A DNA stretch of 64,000 nucleotides, from contig JAXMBA010000008.1 in the NCBI GenBank assembly GCA_046350095.1, positions 310,001-374,000 of the forward strand, in the 5' to 3' direction. The notes beneath the pieces were generated by a model. The model saw nothing but the letters and a program-made list of their open reading frames with translations, made no database searches and was not told where the DNA came from. Positions 9,085 through 17,064 of this stretch are shown one piece after another (position 1 is the stretch's first letter; each line of letters starts with the position of its first letter). This DNA comes from Urbifossiella sp046350095. Lineage in GTDB: Bacteria; Planctomycetota; Planctomycetia; Gemmatales; Gemmataceae. Both the position numbers and the translations under genes were made by a program.

Positions 9085-9402
9085 CTAGCGGAGCGATTCC
9101 AGGGCCCGCCGTACCTCGTCGGCAGAAACGGGTCGCACCACCCGCGCAAGTTCCTTCCCGTCACGCAGGGCGATTACCGTCGGCCACAACTTCACGCGGA
9201 ACGACCGCCCGAGTGACCGGCCGGGGCCGTCCTCGACCTTCGTGTACGGCAAGTCCTTTACCTCGGCGAGTGCCTCGGCGATGTGCGGCTGCGCCCCCTG
9301 GCAGTAGCCGCACCATGACGTGCCGAACTCCAGTACGAGCGGCCCGGCCGCGGCGTCGATCTCTTCGCGGGTCGGCCCGGGATTCTGATACTCGTCGGCC
9401 AT
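9085..9402 (-). CDS. thioredoxin family protein
   Basis: This 105-residue cytoplasmic protein has a single thioredoxin fold. The redox motif is WCGYC (Cys31, Cys34) in LVLEFGTSWCGYCQ, instead of the canonical WCGPC, and the cis-proline follows in KLWPTVIALRDG. WCGYC-type thioredoxins are common in bacteria and probably reduce disulfides, but the tyrosine should alter redox potential and partner choice. No signal peptide is visible. The sequence GAGGAG a few bases before the ATG is a good ribosome binding site. It converges on the 16S unit, and a small putative membrane protein diverges from it 89 bases upstream. Confidence 0.88.
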   Translation of the reverse strand: MADEYQNPGPTREEIDAAAGPLVLEFGTSWCGYCQGAQPHIAEALAEVKDLPYTKVEDGPGRSLGRSFRVKLWPTVIALRDGKELARVVRPVSADEVRRALESLR

Positions 9403-9491
9403 GAGGGCTCCTCGGCGCGGGCGGGTAGTCTTTGGTCAGGTACTCGGCACACGGCTTGCCACCAAAGTGTGCTCACTCCACCGGGGGTCCC

Positions 9492-9686
9492 GTGCAAGCC
9501 GTACTGACCGAATCGATCGTCACCGATTACGCCGCGGCGGTAAAGCCGCCGTGGGTCGTCCTGGCGGTCGCGGTCTGCCTTCTCGCACTGGTCATGCCGC
9601 GCGAGGTGCTCGCGGAGTTTTGCGCGGCCTCCGCCCTCGTCGCGGTCGGCGGCTGGGTCGTGAACCGCTTCAGCACTACTCCTTGA
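9492..9686 (+). CDS. small putative membrane protein
   Basis: This open frame of 64 residues from a GTG contains one clear hydrophobic segment (PPWVVLAVAVCLLALVMP) and a second weaker one (FCAASALVAVGGWVV), so it may be a two-helix membrane protein. I do not recognise a family. The ribosome binding site is weak and no ATG is available, although the frame is open upstream to 9432. It lies between the divergent thioredoxin gene and the convergent FAD oxidoreductase, overlapping the latter by 11 bases. It may be real or chance. Confidence 0.35.
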   Translation: MQAVLTESIVTDYAAAVKPPWVVLAVAVCLLALVMPREVLAEFCAASALVAVGGWVVNRFSTTP

Positions 9687-11733
9687 CCGGCACGAACACG
9701 ACCGCATCCGCGATCACGTACCCGTCGACCTCAGCGTTACCGATCGTCACCGACCCGCCGCGGCCGGCTTCGAAGCGGAACGTACCCACTTCCGCGAACA
9801 ACCCGTCTACCGCCGGCGCCCGTCGCATGTTCACCGTTGCCTTCGTGGTTCCGGCGGCGTGGGCGATCGTGACCGGTACGTTCGTCGCGCGGTTGGCGTT
9901 GGCCGTGTACGCGATTTGAACTTTGTAGCGGCCCGCGGCCGGCAAGTCCGGGGTGAACCTGGCCGTCTGCCTGCCGCGGTCGGTGTTTCCGTCGTGCCGG
10001 TAGCCGGTGCCGACGAACGGCCCGAGGCTCGAACTGACCGTCTCGAAGCCGACCAGCTGGGCTTGCGAGTCGTCGACCACGATGCCGACGAGTTTCTTCG
10101 GGTCGATACCACCCTTCGACGGCGGCGCCGCGAACTCGAGCACCTGCTTGTCGGCCAGCAGCCGCGTGCTGAGCCGGGCGTAGTCCACGGACTGTACGTC
10201 CACACCGGCTTCGAGCGCCAGTACCGCGGCCGTGGCGCTGCTCTGGCCGAGTACCATGAACACGGGCTCCATGCGGATCGACCCGTAGGCGATGTGTGAA
10301 CTCGACACGCAGACCGGCACCAACAGATTCGGGCACTCGCCGGCCTTCGGCACCACCGACTTGTAGCTGATGCGGTACGGGCCGCCGGGCGACTCCTGCA
10401 CGTCACCCTCGTTCTGCACGGTGCCGTCGGGCGTCACCCACCGCATGCAGTTGTGCGAGTCCATGTTGTAGGAACCCATGCCGACGCTCTGCGGCGTGTC
10501 GCGCCGGCGGCGGCAGTCGGCCTCGGTCATGACGTGATCCGCCATCAGCCGCCGGGCTTCGCGGACGTACAGCTGGTGCGGCCAGTTGCCGGTGTCCGTG
10601 AACTCGCGCTTCGCCAGCCCCCACGCCTTCATCTTGTCTCGCACCGACTCCGGCACCCGCGGGTGGTTCGCCAGCGACCACATCAGCCCCTTCTGGTACA
10701 GCTCGTGCTGTTTCGTGATACGCTCCCGCTCGGCGTAGTCGCCCTCGGGGTAGCGATAGTTCTGCCCGACGAAGTCGGTGCTCACGGCGTAGTTGTTGTT
10801 CGTGTCGGTGGTACCGTTCGGCATCATGTCGATCTTCAACGGCAGGCGCAGGTCGCCGGCCTCGAACGTGCGGAACAGCAGCTCGTACCACGCCTCGACG
10901 TACCCGTCCGGCTTCGGGAACGGCACCCGGTTCTCGGGCACGTTCGACATGCACATGCGGAAGCAGTACGCCTGGATGCGGTCGTCGCCCTCGCCGTCGG
11001 CGGGGTAGGGGCCGGGGTCGATGCCGAAGAGGAGGCCGCTGGCGCGGTCGCCGGGCCGCACGAACGGGTCCACGGCCTTGAGGAACCGGTGCGTGTGGGT
11101 GTTCCACCTGCGGGCGACGCCGTTCAGGGTCTCGCCGTAGCGCGAGTTCGGCTCGCGGCCGACGGCGTAGCTGACGCCCGCGGCGGCCATCAGGTCGCCC
11201 TCGTAGGTGGCGTCGATGAACACCTTCCCCTCAACGACCTTGCCCGACTCGGTGCGGAACGCGCGGATGCGCTTGCCGGCGAGGGTGGCCCCGCGCTTGC
11301 GGTCCAGGCGCTCGCCGAAGACGACTTCGATCTTGTGTTCGGCGAGCATCTCGCGGAGCAACTTCTCGGCGACGTGCGGCTCGAACACCCACATCGCGTC
11401 TTCGTTCGGTCGGTAGCCGGGAAACGTCTCTCGCTTCCCGAACGGCCACGCGGAGGGGTCGTCGTAGTGTTTCTTGACGCGCTGGTAGAACTCGCGGGCG
11501 ATGCCGCCGATGACACGGCTGTTGCCGCTGTCGGTGTAGCCGAGGCCGCCGGAGGTGAGGCCGCCGACGTGCTTCCCGGGCTCGATCACGACGACGGTCT
11601 TGCCCATACGGGCGACCTGCACCGCGGCCGCGACGCCGCCGGCGGTCGCGCCGTAGACGACCACGTCGGGCTCGGCGCGGACGCGGGGTGTGAGGGCGCA
11701 GGCGGCGAGCGCCGCGAGAAGGTAGCGGGGCAT
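9676..11733 (-). CDS. secreted FAD-dependent oxidoreductase with C-terminal golvesin/xanthan-lyase-like domain
   Basis: This exported 685-residue flavoprotein belongs to the FAD_oxidored family (PF12831-like). After a short signal peptide (MPRYLLAALAACALTPRVRA) the dinucleotide fold appears as VVVYGATAGGVAAAVQVARM followed by an acidic strand end VVVIEPGKHVGGLTSGG. Further flavoprotein motifs are FIDATYEGDLMAAAGV and the NMDSHNC region. The last 120 residues form a separate beta-domain (VGFETVSSSLGPFVGTGYRH, PDLPAAGRYKVQIAYTANAN) resembling the carbohydrate-associated golvesin or xanthan lyase C-terminal domain. Planctomycetes have many such proteins, often linked with polysaccharide breakdown; the substrate is unknown. 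A REP-like element at 11751 separates it from the DUF1501 gene. Confidence 0.85.
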   Translation of the reverse strand: MPRYLLAALAACALTPRVRAEPDVVVYGATAGGVAAAVQVARMGKTVVVIEPGKHVGGLTSGGLGYTDSGNSRVIGGIAREFYQRVKKHYDDPSAWPFGKRETFPGYRPNEDAMWVFEPHVAEKLLREMLAEHKIEVVFGERLDRKRGATLAGKRIRAFRTESGKVVEGKVFIDATYEGDLMAAAGVSYAVGREPNSRYGETLNGVARRWNTHTHRFLKAVDPFVRPGDRASGLLFGIDPGPYPADGEGDDRIQAYCFRMCMSNVPENRVPFPKPDGYVEAWYELLFRTFEAGDLRLPLKIDMMPNGTTDTNNNYAVSTDFVGQNYRYPEGDYAERERITKQHELYQKGLMWSLANHPRVPESVRDKMKAWGLAKREFTDTGNWPHQLYVREARRLMADHVMTEADCRRRRDTPQSVGMGSYNMDSHNCMRWVTPDGTVQNEGDVQESPGGPYRISYKSVVPKAGECPNLLVPVCVSSSHIAYGSIRMEPVFMVLGQSSATAAVLALEAGVDVQSVDYARLSTRLLADKQVLEFAAPPSKGGIDPKKLVGIVVDDSQAQLVGFETVSSSLGPFVGTGYRHDGNTDRGRQTARFTPDLPAAGRYKVQIAYTANANRATNVPVTIAHAAGTTKATVNMRRAPAVDGLFAEVGTFRFEAGRGGSVTIGNAEVDGYVIADAVVFVPVKE

Positions 11734-11750
11734 GGAGAGGTCCGTCGAAT

Positions 11751-11807
11751 GTGGGGCCGGCTTCCAGCCGGCCAGAGCTGTAGCGGTCGGCTCCGAGCCG
11801 GCCCCAC
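11751..11807. repeat. REP-like palindromic element with nested hairpins
   Basis: Outer arms 11751-11762 and 11796-11807 are perfect 12-base reverse complements. Inside are two smaller hairpins, an 8-bp stem with TCC loop at 11755-11773 and a 5-bp stem near 11787-11800, both built on the CCGGCT/AGCCGG theme. It lies between two minus-strand genes. The nested, palindromic form is typical of dispersed bacterial intergenic repeats, and a terminator role is also possible. Confidence 0.7.
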
Positions 11808-11808
11808 G

Positions 11809-13152
11809 TTAGATGCCCGTGAAGAGCGGCTGGATCACTTCGCCGCGGTTCAATTGTACGGGGCGGTCGAGGCGGTCGCGGACCTCGCTGTGCGGGTCCA
11901 CGCCGAGGGCGTGGTACACCGTCGCGCCCAGGTCGTCCGGCGAGTACGGCGTCGTGGCCGGGTAGGCGGACGTCTTGTCGGAGCGGCCCACGACGACGCC
12001 CGGCCGAACGCCGGCCCCCGCGAACAGTGCGCTGAAGCACGGCGCCCAGTGGTCGCGGCCGGCGTTGCTGACCTTGGGCGTCCGCCCGAAGTCGCCCACC
12101 ACCACGACCATCGTCGTCTCCAACAGGCCGCGGTCGCCGAGGTCGTCGAGCAGCGCGGAGACGCCGGCGTCGAGCGGCGGCAGGAGGCGGCGCATCGTGG
12201 GGAAGATGTTGCTGTGGTGGTCCCAGTTCTGAACGCGGCCCATGTTCGCCTGCACCACCGACACGCCGCTCTCGACCAGCCGGCGGGCCAGCAGCAGCGA
12301 CTGGCCGAAGCTGTGGCGGCCGTAGCGGTCGCGGACGGCGGCGGGTTCTCGGTCCATCTCGAACGCCGTCGCCACCCGGCCGGACGTGAGCACGGTGATG
12401 GCGTGCTGCTGCGAGTCGCTGAGCCGCCGCCCCTCGGCGCTGGCGGTCATGCTGCGGCGCTGGGCGTTCACGGCGTCGAGCAGCGCGGCGCGGTCGCGCA
12501 ACTGATCCACGTCAATGCCGGTGGGGCGGAGGTTGTCGATCTTGAACGACGCCAGGTTCGGGTCTTGGGTCACCTGGAACGGGTCGTAGCGCGGGCCGAG
12601 GAAGCCGGCGTGTTGGCCGGGCCACACGAGAGGGCCTTCGGCGAGAAACGTCGGGAGGGTCACGGCCGAGGGGACGCCGTCGCTGCGCGGGCGGAGGTAG
12701 GCGAGGCCGGAACCGTAGACCGGATAGTCGTCGCGCGACAGCGGCTTGTCGAACCGCACGCCGGGCTGCTTCGCCCCGGTGATCAGGTGGTGGGTGGCGG
12801 CCGTGTGGTTGTTGTCGGTGTGGGCGAGGGTGCGGACGAGGGCGTACTTGTTCGCGCGGGCCGCGAGCAGCGGCAGGTGCTCGCCGAGGCGGACGCCGGC
12901 CACCGGAGTCGCCACAGTGCCGAACTCGCCGCGAATCTCCGCGGGGTTGTCCGGCTTCGGGTCGAACGTCTCCAACTGGCTCGCGGCCCCGGTGAGGAAC
13001 ACCAGGATGACCGAGTTCGGCTTGCGGCGCGACCCGCCCGACTGGGCCGGGGCGGACGCCGCCATGCCGAGGCCGAGGAGGCCCGAGTAGCCGACCTGGA
13101 CGGCTTCACGGCGGGTCAGGCCGGTTCGGTGCGTATGAGGCACGGTAGGCAT
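11809..13152 (-). CDS. DUF1501 family exported protein
   Basis: This 447-residue member of the DUF1501 family, widespread in planctomycetes and related to alkaline phosphatase/sulfatase-like folds, has no fixed enzymatic role. The N-terminal TGLTRREAVQVGYSGLLGLG, ending in an Ala-rich stretch, is a twin-arginine-like export signal. Motifs include VILVFLTGAASQLETFDPKP, ANMGRVQNWDHHSNIFPTMR, VVVVGDFGRTPKVSNAGRDH and WAPCFSALFAGAGVRPGVVV, where the Asp/His clusters resemble metal ligands of the phosphatase superfamily. The frame stays open upstream into the next gene, but the ATG at 13152 places the export signal first. DUF1501 proteins are usually paired with a DUF1549/DUF1553 partner; none is adjacent here, and a PQQ-like propeller gene lies upstream. 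Confidence 0.88.
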   Translation of the reverse strand: MPTVPHTHRTGLTRREAVQVGYSGLLGLGMAASAPAQSGGSRRKPNSVILVFLTGAASQLETFDPKPDNPAEIRGEFGTVATPVAGVRLGEHLPLLAARANKYALVRTLAHTDNNHTAATHHLITGAKQPGVRFDKPLSRDDYPVYGSGLAYLRPRSDGVPSAVTLPTFLAEGPLVWPGQHAGFLGPRYDPFQVTQDPNLASFKIDNLRPTGIDVDQLRDRAALLDAVNAQRRSMTASAEGRRLSDSQQHAITVLTSGRVATAFEMDREPAAVRDRYGRHSFGQSLLLARRLVESGVSVVQANMGRVQNWDHHSNIFPTMRRLLPPLDAGVSALLDDLGDRGLLETTMVVVVGDFGRTPKVSNAGRDHWAPCFSALFAGAGVRPGVVVGRSDKTSAYPATTPYSPDDLGATVYHALGVDPHSEVRDRLDRPVQLNRGEVIQPLFTGI

Positions 13153-13262
13153 GGTGGGTGACGTGCGTGGGGGGTGGGTGGGTACTGCTATTAGACCACA
13201 GCCGGCGGTCGGTGCAAGCCGGAACACCCACCCGCGGCGGCGGGCGGGCGCTCCGGCCGACG

Positions 13263-14561
13263 TCAGTTCGTGCTCGCCTTCACGTTGAAGCAGTGGAGCT
13301 TGTCCTGGTCGCGGATGTACAGCCGGCCGTTGGCCACGACGGGGTGCGCCCAGCTTTCCTTGTTGCTCGGCTCCGGCAGGCGGAACGACGACACCATCTT
13401 GAAGCCCGCCGGGTCCGGCTCGACCAGCGCCAGGACGTGGTTCTGGAACCGGTAGTACAGCCGGCCGTCGGCGAAGGTGATGGCCACCGACCCGTTCGTG
13501 CCCGGCGGCATCTTCTCGTCCTTGTACGCGATCTCGCCGGTCGTGATGTCCACGCACGCCGGGATGCCGCGGTTCTGGTCGTGGCCGAAGTACACGTGCT
13601 TGCCGAGCAGGATCATGCCGCCGTGGTGGTTGTTCAGCTCCGGCTTCTCGTAAGTCTTCAGCACCTTCACGTCGATCTTGTCCTTCCCGACAGCCTTGAG
13701 TTGGAGCAGGGCGGCCCCGCCCGTCTTCCCGTAGCTGTCGGACGCCCACACCTTGTCCTCGAAAATCACCGGCGTCGGAATCTGGGCCACGCCGCCGACC
13801 ACACCCTGCCCCTTGTACTGCCACAGCAGCTTGCCGGTGTCGGCGTGGACCCCCACAACACCGGACTCGGAGCCGAGGAGCTGGACGTAGGTCGGGATGC
13901 CGCCGACGGTCATTTTGACCGGCGACGAGTAGCCGGCGCCGCCGCCGACGTTGCCGACCGTCGTGGCCCAGACGGTCGCCCCGGTCTTCAGGTTCAGGGC
14001 CGCGACGGCCCCCTTGCTGCCGCTCGGGGCACAGATCAGCTTGTTCCCGTCCACGAGCGGCGAGTCGTTGAAGCCCCAGCTCGGCACGCCTGCGCCGAAC
14101 TCCTTCGTGTAGCTGCGGGTCCACAGCCCCCGGCCGGTCTTGGCGTCGAGTGCGGCCACGGTGCCGACGTTGCTGACGGCGTAGAGCTTCCCCTCGTGAT
14201 ACGTGGGGCTGCCGCCGGGGCCGTTGTTCTGGTTCGGGTTCTTCGTCGGATCCAGCGGCGTGAACCACAGTTGGCTGCCGTCGGCCTCCTTGAGGCCGAA
14301 CACGCCGTCCTTCCCGTCCTTGGTGCCCATGACGAAGATCATGCCGGCGGCGACGGTCGGCGTGCTGAACCCGGTGCCGATGCCGTCGATGGTCCACGTC
14401 TTCGGCGGGCCGTCCTTCGGCCAACTCTGAAGGAGGCCCGTCTCGGCGGACTTGCCGTCGCGGTTCGGCCCGCGCCACTGAGGCCAGTCGGTTGCGGAAA
14501 GCGGCTGGGCGACGGCGACGGCGAGGACGCCGGCCGCGAGCGGCAGGAGGCGGAAGGTCAT
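13263..14561 (-). CDS. secreted PQQ-like beta-propeller protein
   Basis: This 432-residue exported protein begins with a signal peptide (MTFRLLPLAAGVLAVAVAQP) and then WPQWRGPNRDGKS, a hallmark of planctomycete PQQ-like (outer-membrane-protein-assembly-like) propellers. Repeated blades follow, with motifs such as VAALDAKTGRGLWTRSY, VAALNLKTGATVWATTVGN and GVVGVHADTGKLLWQYKGQG. Conserved catalytic residues of true PQQ alcohol dehydrogenases were not evident, so a scaffold or binding role is more likely than a dehydrogenase. A second gene of the same architecture is at 42581-43882. It lies 110 bases upstream of the DUF1501 gene and could be co-transcribed with it. Confidence 0.85.
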   Translation of the reverse strand: MTFRLLPLAAGVLAVAVAQPLSATDWPQWRGPNRDGKSAETGLLQSWPKDGPPKTWTIDGIGTGFSTPTVAAGMIFVMGTKDGKDGVFGLKEADGSQLWFTPLDPTKNPNQNNGPGGSPTYHEGKLYAVSNVGTVAALDAKTGRGLWTRSYTKEFGAGVPSWGFNDSPLVDGNKLICAPSGSKGAVAALNLKTGATVWATTVGNVGGGAGYSSPVKMTVGGIPTYVQLLGSESGVVGVHADTGKLLWQYKGQGVVGGVAQIPTPVIFEDKVWASDSYGKTGGAALLQLKAVGKDKIDVKVLKTYEKPELNNHHGGMILLGKHVYFGHDQNRGIPACVDITTGEIAYKDEKMPPGTNGSVAITFADGRLYYRFQNHVLALVEPDPAGFKMVSSFRLPEPSNKESWAHPVVANGRLYIRDQDKLHCFNVKASTN

Positions 14562-14661
14562 CGGTCGGCGTCTCCGGGTCGGGACAGGATGGGTGGCGGG
14601 AGGGACACGAGAAGTTTACGACGCGTACGTGGGCCCGCAAAGTCGCAAGCGGGCCCGGAAC

Positions 14662-14691
14662 TTGAGACGGGGCGGGGAGGCGGCGTACAAT
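14662..14691 (+). promoter_or_regulatory. putative promoter of the aldehyde dehydrogenase gene
   Basis: TTGAGA at 14662-14667 and TACAAT at 14686-14691 are 18 bases apart. Transcription would start near 14698, about 18 bases before the ATG at 14716, with a GAGGT ribosome binding site in between. The arrangement is self-consistent. Confidence 0.6.
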
Positions 14692-14715
14692 TCGGTGTCA
14701 CGTCCGAGGTGCCCC

Positions 14716-16203
14716 ATGCCCGTTGCCGGCCGCCTGCTCATCGGCGGGGAGTGGACCGCCCCCCGTGCCGACTTCGCCAGCCACGAGTCCGCGCGCTGGA
14801 CGGAGCACGTCGGCACGTTCCCGCAGGCGACGGCCGCGGAAGTGTCGGACGCGGTGGGGGCAGCGCGGGCCGCGTTCCCGGAATGGCGGCGGACAAGTCG
14901 CGTGCTCCGCGCCGAGTGCTTCGACCGGCTCGCGCAGCTGATGAAGCGCGACACCGACACGCTTGCGGAGCTCATGGCCCGCGAGTGCGGCAAGAACGTG
15001 ACCGAGTGCCGGGCCGAGGTGGTCGAGGGGCTGCACATGGTGCAGTACGTCTTCGGCTCCGGCCGCCTGCCGTTCGGGGAGGTGATCGCCTCCGAGATCG
15101 CGGAGAAGGATGCGTTCGTGCGACGGAAGCCGTGGGGCGTCGTGGCGGTGATCACGCCGTGGAACTTCCCGTTCGCAGTGCCGCTGTGGATGCTCGGACC
15201 GAGCCTGCTGGAAGGGAACACGTGCGTGTTCAAGCCGAGCGAGGACACGCCCGCCGTCGGCCAGCGGCTCGTCGAGCTGTTCGCCGAGGCCGGCTTCCCC
15301 GCGGGCACGATCAACCTGCTGCACGGCGACGGCGAACCCGGCGAGGCGCTCGTGCGCGACCCGCGTGTCAACGTGGTCTGCTTCACCGGCAGCTTCGACG
15401 TGGGGCGGCGCATTCAGGAGATTTCGGCGTCGATGCACGACCGCATCGTCGCGGCCGAGATGGGCGGCAAGAACGCCGTGATCGTCTGCGACGACGCCCG
15501 GTTCGACCTGGCGGTGACGGCCGGGGTGTTGTCGGCATTCAAGTCGACGGGGCAGCGTTGCGTGTCGGCAAGCCGGATTCTGGTGCAGGAGTCGATGTTC
15601 GACCGCTTCGCGGAGGCGTTCGTCGCCACCGCCCGACGATTGCGCTTCGGCGACCCGCTCGACCCGACGAACTTCGCCGGCCCGCTGGTGAACCCGGCCG
15701 CGGTCGAAAAGGTGATCGGCTACAACCAGCTGGCCCGTGCCGAGGGCGTGAAGGTGCTGCTGGAATCGGACCCCCCGGCGGGTGACGGCTGTTACGTACT
15801 GCCGTTCGTGTACCGCACCGCCCACGACCCCGCGATGCGCTGCACCCGCGAGGAGGTGTTCGGCCCGCACGTCGCGCTGATCCCGTTCCGCGACGACGAC
15901 GAGGCGGTGCGGATCGCCAACGCGACGGAGTACGGCCTTTCGCTGGCCGTCATCACCGAGAGCTACCGGCGGATGCGGCTGTTCCGCGACGAGTGCGACT
16001 ACGGCATGGGCTACGTGAACCTGCCGTGCATCGGGGCGGAGGTGCACCTGCCGTTCGGCGGGGTGAAGCGGAGCGGCAACGGCCACCCGTCCGCCGCGGC
16101 GCTGGTGTCGGCGGTGACGCACCCCACGGCGTGGACGGTGAACCACGGCACCGACATCAAGATGGCCCAGGGGCTGAGCACCGCCATCGACGGCCCGCCT
16201 TGA
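14716..16203 (+). CDS. aldehyde dehydrogenase (NAD(P)-dependent, ALDH superfamily)
   Basis: This 495-residue cytoplasmic enzyme should oxidise an aldehyde to its acid. Coenzyme-binding motifs VAVITPWNFPFAVPLWMLGP and NTCVFKPSEDTP precede FTGSFDVGRRIQ, then Glu248 in EMGGKNAVIV and the nucleophile Cys282 in STGQRCVSASRI, with the standard 34-residue spacing. A final EVFGPHVALIPF and PFGGVKRSGNG complete the family set. Overall similarity seems closest to aminoadipate- or glutamate-semialdehyde-type dehydrogenases, and a class III aminotransferase lies two genes on, so lysine or other omega-amino acid breakdown is a plausible but unproven role. The ATG at 14716 follows a GAGGT ribosome binding site. 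Confidence 0.92.
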   Translation: MPVAGRLLIGGEWTAPRADFASHESARWTEHVGTFPQATAAEVSDAVGAARAAFPEWRRTSRVLRAECFDRLAQLMKRDTDTLAELMARECGKNVTECRAEVVEGLHMVQYVFGSGRLPFGEVIASEIAEKDAFVRRKPWGVVAVITPWNFPFAVPLWMLGPSLLEGNTCVFKPSEDTPAVGQRLVELFAEAGFPAGTINLLHGDGEPGEALVRDPRVNVVCFTGSFDVGRRIQEISASMHDRIVAAEMGGKNAVIVCDDARFDLAVTAGVLSAFKSTGQRCVSASRILVQESMFDRFAEAFVATARRLRFGDPLDPTNFAGPLVNPAAVEKVIGYNQLARAEGVKVLLESDPPAGDGCYVLPFVYRTAHDPAMRCTREEVFGPHVALIPFRDDDEAVRIANATEYGLSLAVITESYRRMRLFRDECDYGMGYVNLPCIGAEVHLPFGGVKRSGNGHPSAAALVSAVTHPTAWTVNHGTDIKMAQGLSTAIDGPP

Positions 16204-16262
16204 CGGGGCAGCGGCTCCCCGGCATACCCCGGCGTTCGCACGGGGGAGCGAGGGGGCCGGGC

Positions 16263-17042
16263 ATGAACCGCGTGGTCGCGCTGGGTGTCGTCGTTGTCGT
16301 CGGCTGCCAGGCCGCCCCGAAGCTCGTCGAGCCGTTCCCGGAGCCGAGCCGGGCGAGCGGGTCGTGGGTCGTCCTGGAAGACCGCCGCCCGGCGTGGGAG
16401 ACGACGCCGTTCGAGGGGCCGGTGGTGTCGCTCTACCGGTTCAGCCGGGTCAGCCCGAACCCGTGGGTCCGGCTCCAGAGAACGACCGAGGCAATCGTCG
16501 CCGACCTGACGGAGAAGCCGGAGCGCGTCGACGTGGTGGTCACGTCGTTCCGGCTGGTATCGAAGAACGCCGACGCGCCGCCGCGGACCGAGGAGGGCGG
16601 CACGGTGCAGGTCGGCGGGCGGAAGGCGTCCGTGCTCGGTACCGGCCGGCAGGGCGTCGACGAGTCGATGGCCTACGAGCGTGCCCGCTCCGCAGCGACC
16701 AGCGGCGACCGAAACGTCGCCCAGCAGGCGGCCGGGGCGGTGGCGTTCCAGGGCGGCGCCCCCGCGGCGGGCGTGCAACTCGGCGAGGCGCCCGCGGTCG
16801 AGCTGCCGGAAGGCCCGCTGGACGGGCTCGCCCCCGGCGCCCACTGCAACCTCCGCGGCGTGCTACGCCTCACGTACCCGGGCGGCCGCGACAAGGACGT
16901 GCCGTTCCACGTCCTCGCCAGCCGGCCGAACGAGACCGGCTCTCGCTACTGGGGCGAGACCCTGGAGCAGGCGACGAAGCTCGGCATGATTCAGTTCACC
17001 CGTCAGGTGCGCCAGGGGCTCGGGCTGCCCGCTGGCGAGTAG
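16263..17042 (+). CDS. putative lipoprotein of unknown function
   Basis: This 259-residue protein has a very short hydrophobic leader MNRVVALGVVVVVGCQ, in which Cys15 follows VVG and fits a lipobox, so it is probably lipid-anchored after export. The mature part has no family I recognise. It contains a hydrophilic middle with GGRKASVLGTGRQGVDESMA and an Ala/Gly-rich part, then GAHCNLRGVLRLTYPGG. It sits between the aldehyde dehydrogenase and aminotransferase genes on the same strand, with a 22-base gap to the latter, so co-transcription is likely but says little about function. Confidence 0.7.
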   Translation: MNRVVALGVVVVVGCQAAPKLVEPFPEPSRASGSWVVLEDRRPAWETTPFEGPVVSLYRFSRVSPNPWVRLQRTTEAIVADLTEKPERVDVVVTSFRLVSKNADAPPRTEEGGTVQVGGRKASVLGTGRQGVDESMAYERARSAATSGDRNVAQQAAGAVAFQGGAPAAGVQLGEAPAVELPEGPLDGLAPGAHCNLRGVLRLTYPGGRDKDVPFHVLASRPNETGSRYWGETLEQATKLGMIQFTRQVRQGLGLPAGE

Positions 17043-17064
17043 TCGCCCGTCCGGGAGGCCCGCC

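Noticed and set aside
10453..13161. 902-codon plus-strand open frame
   Set aside because: It runs antisense through the FAD oxidoreductase and DUF1501 genes with no recognisable domain; GC-rich DNA often leaves such frames open.
14593..14715. N-terminal extension of the aldehyde dehydrogenase
   Set aside because: It would cross the TTGAGA/TACAAT promoter, and the family start and ribosome binding site support the ATG at 14716.
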